30,472 nt of DNA from UBA7657 sp049653045 (GCA_049653045.1 JBASFN010000047.1:1-30472); one strand, 5' to 3'; numbered from the stretch's first letter, positions 20,745 to 30,454 are shown. Program-made: numbers and translations. Notes: generated by a model not told the origin, from the letters alone.

Positions 20745-21719
20745 ATGGATGAGCATAAGAATAAAGAAATAGATCAGGTTTCGGGCGTCGAGACGACGGG
20801 GCACGAGTGGGACGGGCTGAAGGAACTTAATAATCCTGCGCCGCGCTGGTGGCTTTGGGTGTTTTTTGTGACCGTCATCTGGTCTGTTGGATATTGGGTT
20901 GTGTATCCGGCATGGCCGACATTAAACGGCGCGACAAAGGGCACTATGGGCTGGACGTCGCATAAGAAACTGGCGGCGGAACAGGCCGAGATCGCGGCGC
21001 GCCAGAATGTTTACATGGAACGATTCAAGGGCGCAACGCTGCAACAGATTATGGCCGATCCCGAACTTTACGCCTTCGCCAATGCGGGCGGTAAGGCGGC
21101 GTTCAAGGATAATTGCGCGACGTGCCACGGCTCAGGCGGTGCGGGCGCGAAGGGCTACCCCAACCTGAATGACGATGACTGGATCTGGGGCGGAACGCTG
21201 GACGATATTCATTTCACCATCCAGAACGGCGTGCGTTCAACGGGCGATGATACCCGCGTGTCCCAGATGCCCGCATTTGGCAAAGAGGGTCTTTTGAAAC
21301 AGGATGAGCTTGATGCCGTGACCGATTATGTTGTTGCGCTTTCGGGCGGGATAAAAAAAACATCCTATGACCAGGGCGCACAGATATTTCAAGAAAACTG
21401 CACGGCCTGTCACGGGGCGGACGGCAAGGGAATGCGCGAAGTGGGCGCACCCAACCTGACGGACGGCATATGGCTATATGGCGGCGACCGCAAGACCGTT
21501 TATGAAACTATTTTCTATGCACGCAAAGGCGTTATGCCGGAGTGGAAGAGCCGTTTGGATGAGACGACGATCAAGGCACTCACAGTGTATCTGCATGAAT
21601 TGGGCGGCGGTGAACCTGACAGGGCGACGGAAGCCCCTATTGTCTCTCCGGTGAATGAAACGCCTGTTCAGGAAACGCCGGTGGAAGAGCCGGGCACAGA
21701 CAATGCAACAGGCCAGTGA
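20745..21719 (+). CDS. ccoP: cbb3-type cytochrome c oxidase subunit III
   Basis: The diheme cytochrome c subunit that receives electrons for cbb3 oxidase, 324 aa. The N-terminus carries a CcoP-type segment (EWDGLKELNNPAPRWW) followed by one membrane helix (about 35-56) and two periplasmic cytochrome domains with Cys124-x2-Cys127-His128 and Cys219-x2-Cys222-His223. Axial methionines are in QMPAF and VMPEW. The last about 35 residues form a Pro/Glu/Thr-rich tail (NETPVQETPVEEP) beyond the usual CcoP end. The last 17 bp overlap ccoG. Confidence 0.96.
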   Translation: MDEHKNKEIDQVSGVETTGHEWDGLKELNNPAPRWWLWVFFVTVIWSVGYWVVYPAWPTLNGATKGTMGWTSHKKLAAEQAEIAARQNVYMERFKGATLQQIMADPELYAFANAGGKAAFKDNCATCHGSGGAGAKGYPNLNDDDWIWGGTLDDIHFTIQNGVRSTGDDTRVSQMPAFGKEGLLKQDELDAVTDYVVALSGGIKKTSYDQGAQIFQENCTACHGADGKGMREVGAPNLTDGIWLYGGDRKTVYETIFYARKGVMPEWKSRLDETTIKALTVYLHELGGGEPDRATEAPIVSPVNETPVQETPVEEPGTDNATGQ

Positions 21720-23106
21720 CGATAAACCGATAAAATTATTCGCCAAGCGGGAAAAAATATATCCCAAAAGGGTGTGGGGGACATTTCGCAAGCTGAAATG
21801 GCTGGCGATGATCGTGACGCTCGGGATTTATTACCTCGCGCCCTTTATTCGGTGGGATCGCGGACCGGGCATCCCAAATCAGGCAATTTTAATCGACCTT
21901 CCCAATGCGCGGGCGTATTGGTTTTTCATCGAAATATGGCCGCAGGAAGTTTATATCCTGACCGGGATTCTCATTCTCGCCGCGGTGGCGTTGTTCTTTG
22001 TCACCAGCCTGTTCGGGCGGGTCTGGTGCGGATATTTCTGCCCCCAGACGGTCTGGACAGATTTGTTCATCTGGGTGGAGCGCATCGTTCAGGGCGACCG
22101 CGTGACGCGCAAAAGATTGACCGAGGGACCGATGACCTTTGAGAAAATCTGGAAAAAATCCCTGACGCATTTTATCTGGATTGTGATCGGTTGGTGCACC
22201 GCCGGATCGTTCGTTCTTTATTTCAATGACGCGCCGACGCTGGTGCAGAGCTTTCTCGAATTGAATGTTTCACCGACGGTGTTGATGTTTATCGCCGGGC
22301 TGACGTTTAGTACATATTTGATGGCGGGTTTTGCGCGCGAGCAAGTGTGCATTTACATGTGCCCCTATGCGCGGTTCCAGTCGGCGATGTTTGACCGCGA
22401 TACGTTGATTATCGGGTATGATACTGGGCGCGGCGAGCCTCGCGGGCATCATAAGAAGGGCGAAAGCTGGGAGGGGAAAGGACACTGTATTGATTGCACG
22501 GCCTGTGTTCAGGTTTGCCCGATGGGGATCGATATTCGCAACGGCCTCCAGATGGATTGTATTGCCTGTGGCCTTTGCGTCGATGCGTGCGACATTGTGA
22601 TGGACAAGCTGGAATTGCCGAAGGGCTTGATCCGCTATGACAGCGAAAAGGGGTTCGCGCAGGAAGCCAAGTCGAAGTTATTGCGCCCCAGAACGGTCTA
22701 TTATGCGTTGATCCTTGCGGTTGTCGGCGGAATGATGCTCTATGCATTGGCAACGCGCAGCCTGTTAGAGTTGAATGTCCTGCATGATCGGAACCCGCTT
22801 TTTGTTATGTTATCGGATGGCGAAGTCCGGAACGGGTACGAGATAAAAATCCTCAATAAAACCCATGAGGCGCGGCATTATTCGCTTGAGGTTTTCGGTC
22901 TTGAGGGAGCACAGGTCGAAGTCAAGGGGGCGGGGGATTTATCGGCGGTGGATTTGTTCGCGCCGGCCGATAATGTCGCGCATTACCATGTGTTTGTCAG
23001 TGCCCGGAAACAAGGCGAAAGCACAAAAAACGTGACTTTTACCCTTAAAGACGAGCAGGATGGCACTCTGGCCGTTCACAAAACCGTTTTTATCAGTGGT
23101 CATTGA
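21703..23106 (+). CDS. ccoG: cbb3 oxidase accessory protein CcoG/FixG
   Basis: A membrane-bound polyferredoxin that acts in copper reduction for cbb3 oxidase assembly. The 467-aa product has about five membrane helices, CGYFCP (109-114) and CIYMCP (216-221) motifs near the membrane, and two 4Fe-4S motifs: Cys262/265/268/272 and Cys286/289/292/296. The C-terminal 130 residues form an Ig-like domain. A frame open from 21655 lies within ccoP. I start at the ATG at 21703, which opens the typical MQQASDDKPIKLF sequence. It precedes fixH by 2 bp. Confidence 0.93.
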   Translation: MQQASDDKPIKLFAKREKIYPKRVWGTFRKLKWLAMIVTLGIYYLAPFIRWDRGPGIPNQAILIDLPNARAYWFFIEIWPQEVYILTGILILAAVALFFVTSLFGRVWCGYFCPQTVWTDLFIWVERIVQGDRVTRKRLTEGPMTFEKIWKKSLTHFIWIVIGWCTAGSFVLYFNDAPTLVQSFLELNVSPTVLMFIAGLTFSTYLMAGFAREQVCIYMCPYARFQSAMFDRDTLIIGYDTGRGEPRGHHKKGESWEGKGHCIDCTACVQVCPMGIDIRNGLQMDCIACGLCVDACDIVMDKLELPKGLIRYDSEKGFAQEAKSKLLRPRTVYYALILAVVGGMMLYALATRSLLELNVLHDRNPLFVMLSDGEVRNGYEIKILNKTHEARHYSLEVFGLEGAQVEVKGAGDLSAVDLFAPADNVAHYHVFVSARKQGESTKNVTFTLKDEQDGTLAVHKTVFISGH

Positions 23107-23108
23107 AG

Positions 23109-23603
23109 ATGGAAAATACACCAGAAACAATACATCCCGGCGATAAATGGATACCGTGGTATTTCGTTATATTTTTTGCCGTAATCGCGGTGGTGGACTT
23201 TACGTTTGTGACTGTTGCGATCAAAACCCAAACGGGTGTGGTCACACAGAAGGCGTATGAAAAAGGTCTGGCGTATGACACGATTTTAGGCGCGGCGGAA
23301 ACGCAAAAGAGTCTCGGATTTCAGGACAAAATATTGTTTGAAAAGGGCAAGATTTCGTGGGCGATTGTGCATAAGGACGGCGCACCCTTGACGGGAGCCG
23401 TGGTCACGGCGCGGTTTTACCGCCCCGCGCATGAAGGGCATGATTTTGAAGCAAGCCTGGTTGATCGGGGGCACGGGGCGTATGAAATTTCCCCAAACTT
23501 TCCGCTCAAGGGGGCGTGGACGGCTAGACTGGAGGCACAATGGCAGGATCAACAGCACAAGAGCGCAAGATACGCGAAGTCGTTCGATCTGATCATCCCG
23601 TGA
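23109..23603 (+). CDS. ccoH: FixH/CcoH family protein
   Basis: A 164-aa assembly factor for cbb3 oxidase, anchored by one membrane helix (about 18-40, YFVIFFAVIAVVDFTFVTVA) with a periplasmic domain of FixH type. The signature GDKWIPWYFVIFFAV and the IVHKDGAPLTGAVVTARFYRPAHEGHDF region fit the family. The reading frame also has a TTG at 23103; the ATG at 23109 directly after the ccoG stop is preferred. Its last 64 bp overlap ccoI. Confidence 0.9.
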   Translation: MENTPETIHPGDKWIPWYFVIFFAVIAVVDFTFVTVAIKTQTGVVTQKAYEKGLAYDTILGAAETQKSLGFQDKILFEKGKISWAIVHKDGAPLTGAVVTARFYRPAHEGHDFEASLVDRGHGAYEISPNFPLKGAWTARLEAQWQDQQHKSARYAKSFDLIIP

Positions 23604-25771
23604 ATGATAATAGCGGCGGGTATCAGGCTCTGGCTAAGATTAGGTCAGATGGGCTGAACACGCTTTCCCTGATGGTGGAGGGAGCACATTGCGCCGGATG
23701 TATTCGCAAGATCGAAACGCGGGTGATGCAGGAACCGGGCGTTCAATCCGCTCGGCTTAATTTCACAACCCGGCGTTTAAGCGTTTGCTGGGCTGGCGAC
23801 AGAGAACTGGCCAATAATTTTGCAGATGCGATTGAATCCCTCGGGTACAGGGTTCATCCGTTCGAAAATTTTTCCGGTGCGGGCAATAACGGCAAGGAAG
23901 AAAAATTCTTGCTCCTGTGCCTTGCTGTGGCCGGGTTTTCCATGGGCAATATTATGTTGCTGTCGCTTGGGCTGTGGAACAGCGATCAGGAGACAATGGG
24001 CGTTGTCACGCGGGATTTCATGCACTGGATTTCCGCGATAATCGCGCTTCCAACAATTATTTTTTCCGGCAGACCGTTTTTCCGTTCGGCGTATAAGGCA
24101 CTCTCGGCACGCACGACCAATATGGATGTGCCGATTTCCGTGGCTTTGATCCTGACGAGTGCGATGAGCCTGTTTGAAACGATCAATCACGGCGAACATG
24201 CCTATTTTGATTCCGTGGTCATGCTGGTGTTTTTCTTGTTGATCGGGCGGTATCTCGATTCGCGTGCGCGGGGGAAGGCACGCGGCGCGGCTGGCGATTT
24301 ACTGGGCGCAGTGTCCGGGTTTGCCAATGTTATCGATCCCGATGGAGCGATGTGCCGCCTTCCGGTCAGCGCGCTAGAGGCCGATATGGTTCTGCGCGTT
24401 GCGGCCGGTGAAAAAATTCCGGCGGACGGGGTCATTCTGGATGGCGATACGACTATTGATATGGCCTTGGTCACGGGGGAAACCTTGCCGCAAGAGGCGA
24501 GGACGGGGGTTTTTGTTTATGCCGGGACGATCAATTTGTCCTCGCCCGTGACGATGCGCGTGATGAACGCGGCGGAGGATACGCTTCTGTCCGATATTAT
24601 TAGGCTGATGGAAAAAGCGGAGCAGGCGCAGGCGCGCTATGTGCGGATTGCCGACAAGATGGCGCGTCTTTATACGCCGGTCGTTCATATTCTGGCGGCG
24701 GCGGCGTTTGCCGGATGGATGACGGTGGGGTTGGACTGGCAGCCCGCGTTGTTGATCGCCGCGACGGTTTTGATTATTACCTGTCCGTGCGCTCTCGCGC
24801 TGGCAGTCCCGGTGGTGCAGGTTCTTGCCACAAGTAAACTGATGAAATCGGGGATATTGGTGAAATCGGGCGATGCGCTGGAGCGTCTGTCCGGGATTGA
24901 TACTGTCTTACTGGACAAAACAGGGACATTGACGCTGGGGCAGCCTGTTCTTGTTCAGGCAGATTGTGCGGATGAAGAAACTTTAAAAATCGCGGCCAGC
25001 CTTGCGTCCTATAGCGCACATCCATTGTCGCGGGCTTTGAAGGCAGGGTATGCCGGGTCTGTCTTGTCGTTCCTCGATGTGCGGGAAACTCCGGGAAAAG
25101 GGTTGGAGGCCGTGTTCGAGGGAAAGAGAATTCGTCTTGGAAACCGGCATTGGTGCGGGGTGGAGGAAGACATCTCATCGGGGATGGAAATATGGTTTTG
25201 TGAGGAGGGAAAAACCCCGAGTGTGTTCCGGTTCACAGACCAACTCCGTGCGGATTCAAAGGAGACCATGGCGGCGTTGAAACGGCGGGGGCTGGATATT
25301 ATTCTTGTCTCCGGCGATCGGTTTGAGGCAGCGGCGGATATGGCGCGGCAGGCCGGAATTGAAACATTCCACGCGCCGATGACTCCGGTGGAAAAATATA
25401 AGCTCCTTGAGGAGATAAAGGCCTCCGGCGAAAAAGTTTTGATGGTGGGCGATGGCTTGAACGATGCGCCGAGCCTTGCCGGGGCGGATGTATCGATGTC
25501 GCCTGCCACGGCCAGTGATCTGGCGCAGAATGCCGCCGATATTGTTTTCATGGGCAACGGGATGAAGCCGTTATTAACGTCTTATGATACGGCGGTGTTG
25601 TCCCAAAAACTGGTTAAACAAAATTTTGCACTGGCTATTATTTATAACATGGTTGCGATTCCCCTCGCCATGGCGGGGTTTGTAACGCCGCTTGTGGCGG
25701 CATTGGCGATGTCGGGGTCATCGCTCGTCGTGATCGCCAATTCTTTCCGTCTGCGGCGGAGTGGGGCATGA
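23540..25771 (+). CDS. ccoI: copper-transporting P-type ATPase for cbb3 assembly
   Basis: A P1B-type ATPase that exports copper for insertion into cbb3 oxidase. The 743-aa product has an N-terminal metal-binding domain with Cys51-x2-Cys54 (HCAGC), about eight membrane helices, the ion-path motif Cys415-Pro-Cys417 (TCPCAL), the phosphorylation site Asp459 (DKTGTLT), TGE (VTGETLP), and GDGLND (637-642). GGAGG lies just before the ATG at 23540; a GTG at 23600 that overlaps the ccoH stop is an alternative. The MTPVEKY segment and the CPC context match the FixI/CopA2 type rather than a detoxifying CopA. It ends in an ATGA overlap with ccoS. Confidence 0.95.
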   Translation: MAGSTAQERKIREVVRSDHPVNDNSGGYQALAKIRSDGLNTLSLMVEGAHCAGCIRKIETRVMQEPGVQSARLNFTTRRLSVCWAGDRELANNFADAIESLGYRVHPFENFSGAGNNGKEEKFLLLCLAVAGFSMGNIMLLSLGLWNSDQETMGVVTRDFMHWISAIIALPTIIFSGRPFFRSAYKALSARTTNMDVPISVALILTSAMSLFETINHGEHAYFDSVVMLVFFLLIGRYLDSRARGKARGAAGDLLGAVSGFANVIDPDGAMCRLPVSALEADMVLRVAAGEKIPADGVILDGDTTIDMALVTGETLPQEARTGVFVYAGTINLSSPVTMRVMNAAEDTLLSDIIRLMEKAEQAQARYVRIADKMARLYTPVVHILAAAAFAGWMTVGLDWQPALLIAATVLIITCPCALALAVPVVQVLATSKLMKSGILVKSGDALERLSGIDTVLLDKTGTLTLGQPVLVQADCADEETLKIAASLASYSAHPLSRALKAGYAGSVLSFLDVRETPGKGLEAVFEGKRIRLGNRHWCGVEEDISSGMEIWFCEEGKTPSVFRFTDQLRADSKETMAALKRRGLDIILVSGDRFEAAADMARQAGIETFHAPMTPVEKYKLLEEIKASGEKVLMVGDGLNDAPSLAGADVSMSPATASDLAQNAADIVFMGNGMKPLLTSYDTAVLSQKLVKQNFALAIIYNMVAIPLAMAGFVTPLVAALAMSGSSLVVIANSFRLRRSGA

Positions 25772-25908
25772 GCGTTCTTTTATATTTGATACCGCTTGCG
25801 CTGTTGCTTGGCGTTTTCTGGCTGGCCGGATTTGTCTGGAGCCTCAAAAGCGGGCAGTATGACGACCTCGAAGGGGACGCAAGGCGCATCCTTAATGACG
25901 AAGAGTGA
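25768..25908 (+). CDS. ccoS: cbb3 oxidase assembly protein CcoS
   Basis: A 46-aa single-span protein, usually missed by length cut-offs. The membrane helix (about 4-25, LLYLIPLALLLGVFWLAGFVW) is followed by the FixS signature WSLKSGQYDDLEGDARRIL. It is needed for cofactor insertion into cbb3 oxidase. It begins in an ATGA overlap with ccoI and ends directly beside the convergent moeB-like gene. It closes the cluster. Confidence 0.92.
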   Translation: MSVLLYLIPLALLLGVFWLAGFVWSLKSGQYDDLEGDARRILNDEE

Positions 25909-26988
25909 TTAGCATTTCAACCAGGCTTCATACCCGCCGCACATATTGCTGACGTTGGTGTAGCCGTTTTCTTTCAAGATTTGCGCCGCCTGTACGCCGC
26001 GCTTTCCTCGCTGGCAGTGGATAATGATTTCGCAGTCCTTCGGCAGGTCTGGCATTTGCCCTTGCGCAAGTCCTGAAAGCGGAACTAGCTTTGCCGTGTC
26101 TATGTGACCGGCATCCCATTCGTCCTGTTCGCGGACATCAATCAAGATAGCTGTTTTATTTTGGCGGGTTTCTTCCGGTGTGATTTCGGCAACGGGGGCA
26201 CAGAATAGGGGTGTTGTTTTAATCATAATATCCTCTTTTCTTTGTGAGCATAGGGGACAATCCGGGTTTTTGGCAAGGGAAAGAAGGCGGTTGCTCATGG
26301 TGCGCGTATCCAGCGTCCAGAGTTTTCCCGATAAGGGTGTCAGGTTTTTATTTTTGGCAATTATTTTTATGGCCTCAATGGCCTGCGCCGTTCCGATGAC
26401 CCCGGCGACCGCGCCGATGACGCCCGCTTCGGCGCAGTTGGGGATGTGGCTTTTCGGGGCTTCGGGAAACAGGCAGCGATAACAAGGGCCGTCTGGTGTT
26501 CCAAACACCGAAACCTGCCCTTCAAACCCAAGGACGGAGCCATAAATAAAGGGTTTTCCGCATTTGACGGCAACGTCGTTTATCAGGAATTTAGCAGAGA
26601 AATTGTCGGTTCCGTCGATGATGAGATCATAGTCCGCAAATAATCTTTCAGCGTTTTTTTCGCTGAGTTGAATGGGGTGCGATTCAATTATGATCGACGG
26701 GTTGATGGCATGGAGGCGTTCTTTTGCGGCAATGGCCTTGTTGCGGCCAATATCGCTCATGGTAAAGAGAATTTGTCGATGGAGATTGGTTTCATCGATC
26801 ATATCGAAATCGACGATACCGATACGCCCAATTCCTGCGGCGGCGAGGTAAAGGAGGGCAGGGCATCCCAGACCGCCCGCGCCGATGCACAGAATTGAGG
26901 CTCGGGATATTTTTTCCTGACCCGTAATCCCGATTTCCGGCAGGATGGTCTGGCGGGCGTAGCGGTTTGTGTCGTTTGATGCTCCCAT
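25909..26988 (-). CDS. moeB: MoeB/ThiF-type adenylyltransferase with rhodanese domain
   Basis: An E1-like enzyme that adenylates the C-terminal glycine of a sulfur carrier (MoaD or ThiS type). The 359-aa product has a ThiF domain (about 1-245) with ILCIGAGGLGCPAL for ATP binding, two CxxC pairs for zinc (CYRC and CPLC), and a C-terminal rhodanese domain (about 270-359) with active-site Cys in HCQRGKRG. Such fusions serve molybdopterin or thiamine sulfur transfer; which one is not clear here as no partner gene is adjacent. The frame extends to a TTG at 27024 overlapping the upstream gene, but the ATG at 26988 gives the normal N-terminus. Confidence 0.88.
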   Translation of the reverse strand: MGASNDTNRYARQTILPEIGITGQEKISRASILCIGAGGLGCPALLYLAAAGIGRIGIVDFDMIDETNLHRQILFTMSDIGRNKAIAAKERLHAINPSIIIESHPIQLSEKNAERLFADYDLIIDGTDNFSAKFLINDVAVKCGKPFIYGSVLGFEGQVSVFGTPDGPCYRCLFPEAPKSHIPNCAEAGVIGAVAGVIGTAQAIEAIKIIAKNKNLTPLSGKLWTLDTRTMSNRLLSLAKNPDCPLCSQRKEDIMIKTTPLFCAPVAEITPEETRQNKTAILIDVREQDEWDAGHIDTAKLVPLSGLAQGQMPDLPKDCEIIIHCQRGKRGVQAAQILKENGYTNVSNMCGGYEAWLKC

Positions 26989-26995
26989 AGCGGGT

Positions 26996-29900
26996 TTATA
27001 GCCCTTTTTGGCCTGTTTCGACAATGATTTTTACGGTCTGGTAATCGGTTTTGCCGCTGCCGAGAATGGGTATTTTATCGACGGGAATTATTGTTTTTGG
27101 AACCGCCAGTTCGGTTATGCCGTTTTTGGCGGCGTAAGCGGAAAGCTCGTCTCTGGCCGCGTTTTCTTTGGTTGTGACGAGGATAAGCTGCTCGCCCTTA
27201 CGTGGATCGGGGATGGAAATGACGGCGTTCTGGCTGTCGGGATAGACGGCTTGTACCATGCTTTCAACGCTTGAAAGCGAGACCATTTCCCCGGCGATTT
27301 TGGCAAAGCGTTTGACGCGCCCGAGGATGCGGACATAGCCTTCGTCATCAATATCCACGATGTCGCCCGTATCATGCCATCCATCCTGAAGGAGTTGCAG
27401 GATTCCGGGAGTATCAGCCATATAATAGCCAAGCATAATATTTTCCCCCTGTACAAACAAACGTCCACCTTCGTTAACGCCGGGGACGGATTCCAGTTTA
27501 TAGTTGAGGCCAGGAAGGAAACGGCCAACAGTTCCCTCTTTCAAATGCATCGGCGAGTTGAGGGCGAGGGCGGGAGCAGTTTCCGTCACACCGTAGCCTT
27601 CGAGTATGCGGACTCCAAACTGGTTCATATAAAATTGTCTGGTTTCGGCTTTCACTTTTTCTGCGCCGGCAAAGATATAGCGCATACGATAAAAATCATA
27701 AGGGTTTGCCATGCGGGCATATCCGGACAAGAAGGTGTCTGTTCCAAACATGATGGAGGCATTGGAAGAATAAATCATCTCCGGCACGATGCGGTAATGA
27801 AGGGGGTTTGGATACAGGAATGTTTTAACGCCGGATAAAATCGGCAGCAACGTCCCCCCGGTCAGGCCAAAAGAATGAAACATCGGCAGGCAGTTAAACA
27901 CAATGTCCTGCTTGTTGAAATCAACGCGGGAGGAAAGCTGTACGATATTGGTCATCAGGTTGGTGTGGCTGAGAACAACGCCCTTGGGCAATCCTTCGGA
28001 ACCGGATGTAAAAAGAACAACCGCCGGATCGTTCGGGTTGATGTTTTGTTGTTTGTGTATGTGCCTTGCGGGGGCAAGCGCACCGAATATTTTGTCGGAA
28101 AGGGTGATTGTTTTTTTAATATCTTCTATATAGGTGATTTTGGCCTGATTGGATAGCGCGTCGATTAAATCTTCGAGGCGCGCGAATTCAACAAAGCGTT
28201 TTGAGGTCAAAATTGTTTTTATCCGCGCCGTGTTGCAGGCGGATGTCACGGCATGATTCCCCGCCGAAAAATTCAACATAGCCGGAACGCGGCCAAAGGC
28301 CTGCAGCGCAAAGAAAGAGGTTACGGCAGTAATGGAATTTGGTAGTAAAATTCCAACATTCTCCTTTTTCTCTGTGAAGGTCGATAATTTCCTGCCGAGG
28401 ACGATGGTGTTCTTAATAAGTTTTCCGAATTTGATGGGCTTACGTTCTATGTCTTCGGCGATGATGGCATCGTCGCCATTGATGTAGCGGGCGTTCAGCA
28501 TAGCCTGATACAAGGTTTGTTTGCGGTCGCCTGTGAGGAACATCATGTCCTCCATCAGGTCGTAAAGCTGGCGGCCAGCGGCGGCGCGGCGATCTTGTCC
28601 TTTCAGGGCATCGTCAATTTTAAACTTGCGGGGTTCGAGAATGGTGATGGTTATTTTCGGGAATTTCCGGAACGGGACTTTCCCCTTCAGGCGTGAAAAC
28701 GAGGTGTGCTGCACGCCGTCGAGCTTAACCGGCAGGATCATAGCATCGGCCTTATCGGCGATCATGCCGGGGCCTTCGTATATTTTCATCAGCGCACCGG
28801 TTTCAGTCAATCGTCCTTCGGGAAAAATAACGACATGGCGGTTTTCCTCTAACTTTTTAATCAGGGATTTAATTGAAAACGGATTGGTCGGATCAATCGG
28901 GAATGCGTCCACCAGTTTCAGGAACGGCTTTATCCACCACCATTTGGCGACATGGGTGTTGAGTGCAAACATCGGCCTGCCAGGAAGAAAAGCGGCCAGA
29001 AGCGGCGGATCAAGTAGAGAAACATGGTTGCCGACAATAACGGCGCGGTTTCCAGCCTTGGCAAAATTTTCAAGGCCGCGCACTTCAACCCGGTAAATAA
29101 TTTTGAACGCGCCTTGCAAAAGGCTTTTGAGAAGATAATCGGGAAGCAGCCTGCAAATATAGACGGCAACGGCGATGTTTAAAACCGCAAAGGCGAGGAA
29201 CAATTCCCTAATTTCCCACCCCATGGCGATAAGAATGGCCGACAGCGCAGAAGAAGCAACAATAAAGAGAGCATCAAGAATTGCGCTACCCGCGATGATG
29301 CGGGCGCGGTGTTTTTCATCGGTTAAATGCTGGATGATGGTGTTGAGCGGAACAACGAACAGGCCGCCGCACAAGGAAATCATAGTCACGTCTAAAACAA
29401 TGCGCCAATGGGCAAGCGATCCGAGGAAGCTTGTTAAATTGACCAGGTCTCCGGTCGTGCTGTTGTTTCCGGCCGAGGCAAAATAAATATCGATTGAAAA
29501 GATCGTAATTCCAAGAATGGCAATAGGAACGTAAATGGCCTCGACGCGCCCCCGGAGCAGGCGGTTGTTAAGCAATCCGCCAATGGCAATGCCGAGCGAG
29601 AAAATAACGAGGAAAAATGTCAGGACGCTTTCGTCGGCGTGTAGTGTGTCTTGTGTGTAGTTGGGGAATTGCGCCATGAACATGCCCCCTAAAAAATAAA
29701 ACCAGGACACGCCGAGGATGGCATGCACCACGTTTCTGTTTTGGCCGAGCGTATAGCGGATAATGTCGAGGGTTTCCGTGATCGGGTTGAAGTCGAGGCG
29801 AAGGCCGGGATCTTTTGCCGGGGTCGGGGGGATGTAACGGCTGGCCGCGTATCCGCCGATGGCGCAGAGCATCAGCAAGCCGCAGACAAGCTCCTTGCCG

Positions 29901-30418
29901 GAGTCCAGCATAATCAATCCAGCGCCCGCGATTGTGCCGAACAGGATGGCTAGAAATGTTCCCGTGTTCATCAGGGCGTTGCCGCCGATCAGTTCGTCTT
30001 GTTTGAGATGGTCTGGCAGGATGGAATATTTGCTGGGGCCAAAGAAGGCGGACTGCGTCCCGAGCGCAAACAGCGCGATAAAGGAAAATGTTACGGAGCC
30101 GCTCAGCAAGGCGAGGGAGCCAAGCGCGGCGATAATAAGCTCCAGAATTTTTATAACGCGGATGACTTTGTCTTTCGGGTATTTGTCGGCGAGTTGTCCG
30201 CCTGTGGCCGAAAAGATCACGAAGGGTAAAATGAAAAAGGCGGCGGCAAGCGTGACCAGAATTTTTGGGTCTTGCGTCGTATGGATGCCGATGCCGTAGA
30301 GCAACAAAACCACAAGGGCGTTTTTGAACAAATTGTCATGGAACGCGCCGAGAAATTGCGTGATGAACAGGGGCGCAAAGCGTTTGTCCTTTAAAAGTGC
30401 GAATTGGCTGTGTGTCAT
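26996..30418 (-). CDS. aas: trifunctional LplT-PlsC-acyl-CoA/ACP synthetase fusion
   Basis: A 1140-aa fusion for lysophospholipid recycling in the inner membrane. Residues about 1-420 are a twelve-span MFS transporter like LplT (flips lysophospholipids). Residues about 440-640 are a PlsC acyltransferase with the HX4D motif in NHVSLLDPP (about 467) and FPEGRLTETG (about 531). Residues about 650-1140 are an AMP-forming acyl-ACP/CoA synthetase with FTSGSEGLPKGV (about 801), GYGVTETAP and the C-terminal LGSGKTDYQTVK lysine. E. coli has LplT and Aas as separate proteins; here they are one chain. GGGGAG precedes the ATG. It ends 7 bp before moeB. Confidence 0.92.
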   Translation of the reverse strand: MTHSQFALLKDKRFAPLFITQFLGAFHDNLFKNALVVLLLYGIGIHTTQDPKILVTLAAAFFILPFVIFSATGGQLADKYPKDKVIRVIKILELIIAALGSLALLSGSVTFSFIALFALGTQSAFFGPSKYSILPDHLKQDELIGGNALMNTGTFLAILFGTIAGAGLIMLDSGKELVCGLLMLCAIGGYAASRYIPPTPAKDPGLRLDFNPITETLDIIRYTLGQNRNVVHAILGVSWFYFLGGMFMAQFPNYTQDTLHADESVLTFFLVIFSLGIAIGGLLNNRLLRGRVEAIYVPIAILGITIFSIDIYFASAGNNSTTGDLVNLTSFLGSLAHWRIVLDVTMISLCGGLFVVPLNTIIQHLTDEKHRARIIAGSAILDALFIVASSALSAILIAMGWEIRELFLAFAVLNIAVAVYICRLLPDYLLKSLLQGAFKIIYRVEVRGLENFAKAGNRAVIVGNHVSLLDPPLLAAFLPGRPMFALNTHVAKWWWIKPFLKLVDAFPIDPTNPFSIKSLIKKLEENRHVVIFPEGRLTETGALMKIYEGPGMIADKADAMILPVKLDGVQHTSFSRLKGKVPFRKFPKITITILEPRKFKIDDALKGQDRRAAAGRQLYDLMEDMMFLTGDRKQTLYQAMLNARYINGDDAIIAEDIERKPIKFGKLIKNTIVLGRKLSTFTEKKENVGILLPNSITAVTSFFALQAFGRVPAMLNFSAGNHAVTSACNTARIKTILTSKRFVEFARLEDLIDALSNQAKITYIEDIKKTITLSDKIFGALAPARHIHKQQNINPNDPAVVLFTSGSEGLPKGVVLSHTNLMTNIVQLSSRVDFNKQDIVFNCLPMFHSFGLTGGTLLPILSGVKTFLYPNPLHYRIVPEMIYSSNASIMFGTDTFLSGYARMANPYDFYRMRYIFAGAEKVKAETRQFYMNQFGVRILEGYGVTETAPALALNSPMHLKEGTVGRFLPGLNYKLESVPGVNEGGRLFVQGENIMLGYYMADTPGILQLLQDGWHDTGDIVDIDDEGYVRILGRVKRFAKIAGEMVSLSSVESMVQAVYPDSQNAVISIPDPRKGEQLILVTTKENAARDELSAYAAKNGITELAVPKTIIPVDKIPILGSGKTDYQTVKIIVETGQKGL

Positions 30419-30448
30419 GCGGCTCCCCTGTTTTTTTAGCCTATTTTC

Positions 30449-30454
30449 TCAGTA
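30449..30454 (-). promoter_or_regulatory. possible -10 box upstream of the aas-like gene
   Basis: The minus strand reads TATACT about 35 bp before the ATG. The -35 region falls at or beyond the window edge and cannot be judged. Confidence 0.3.
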
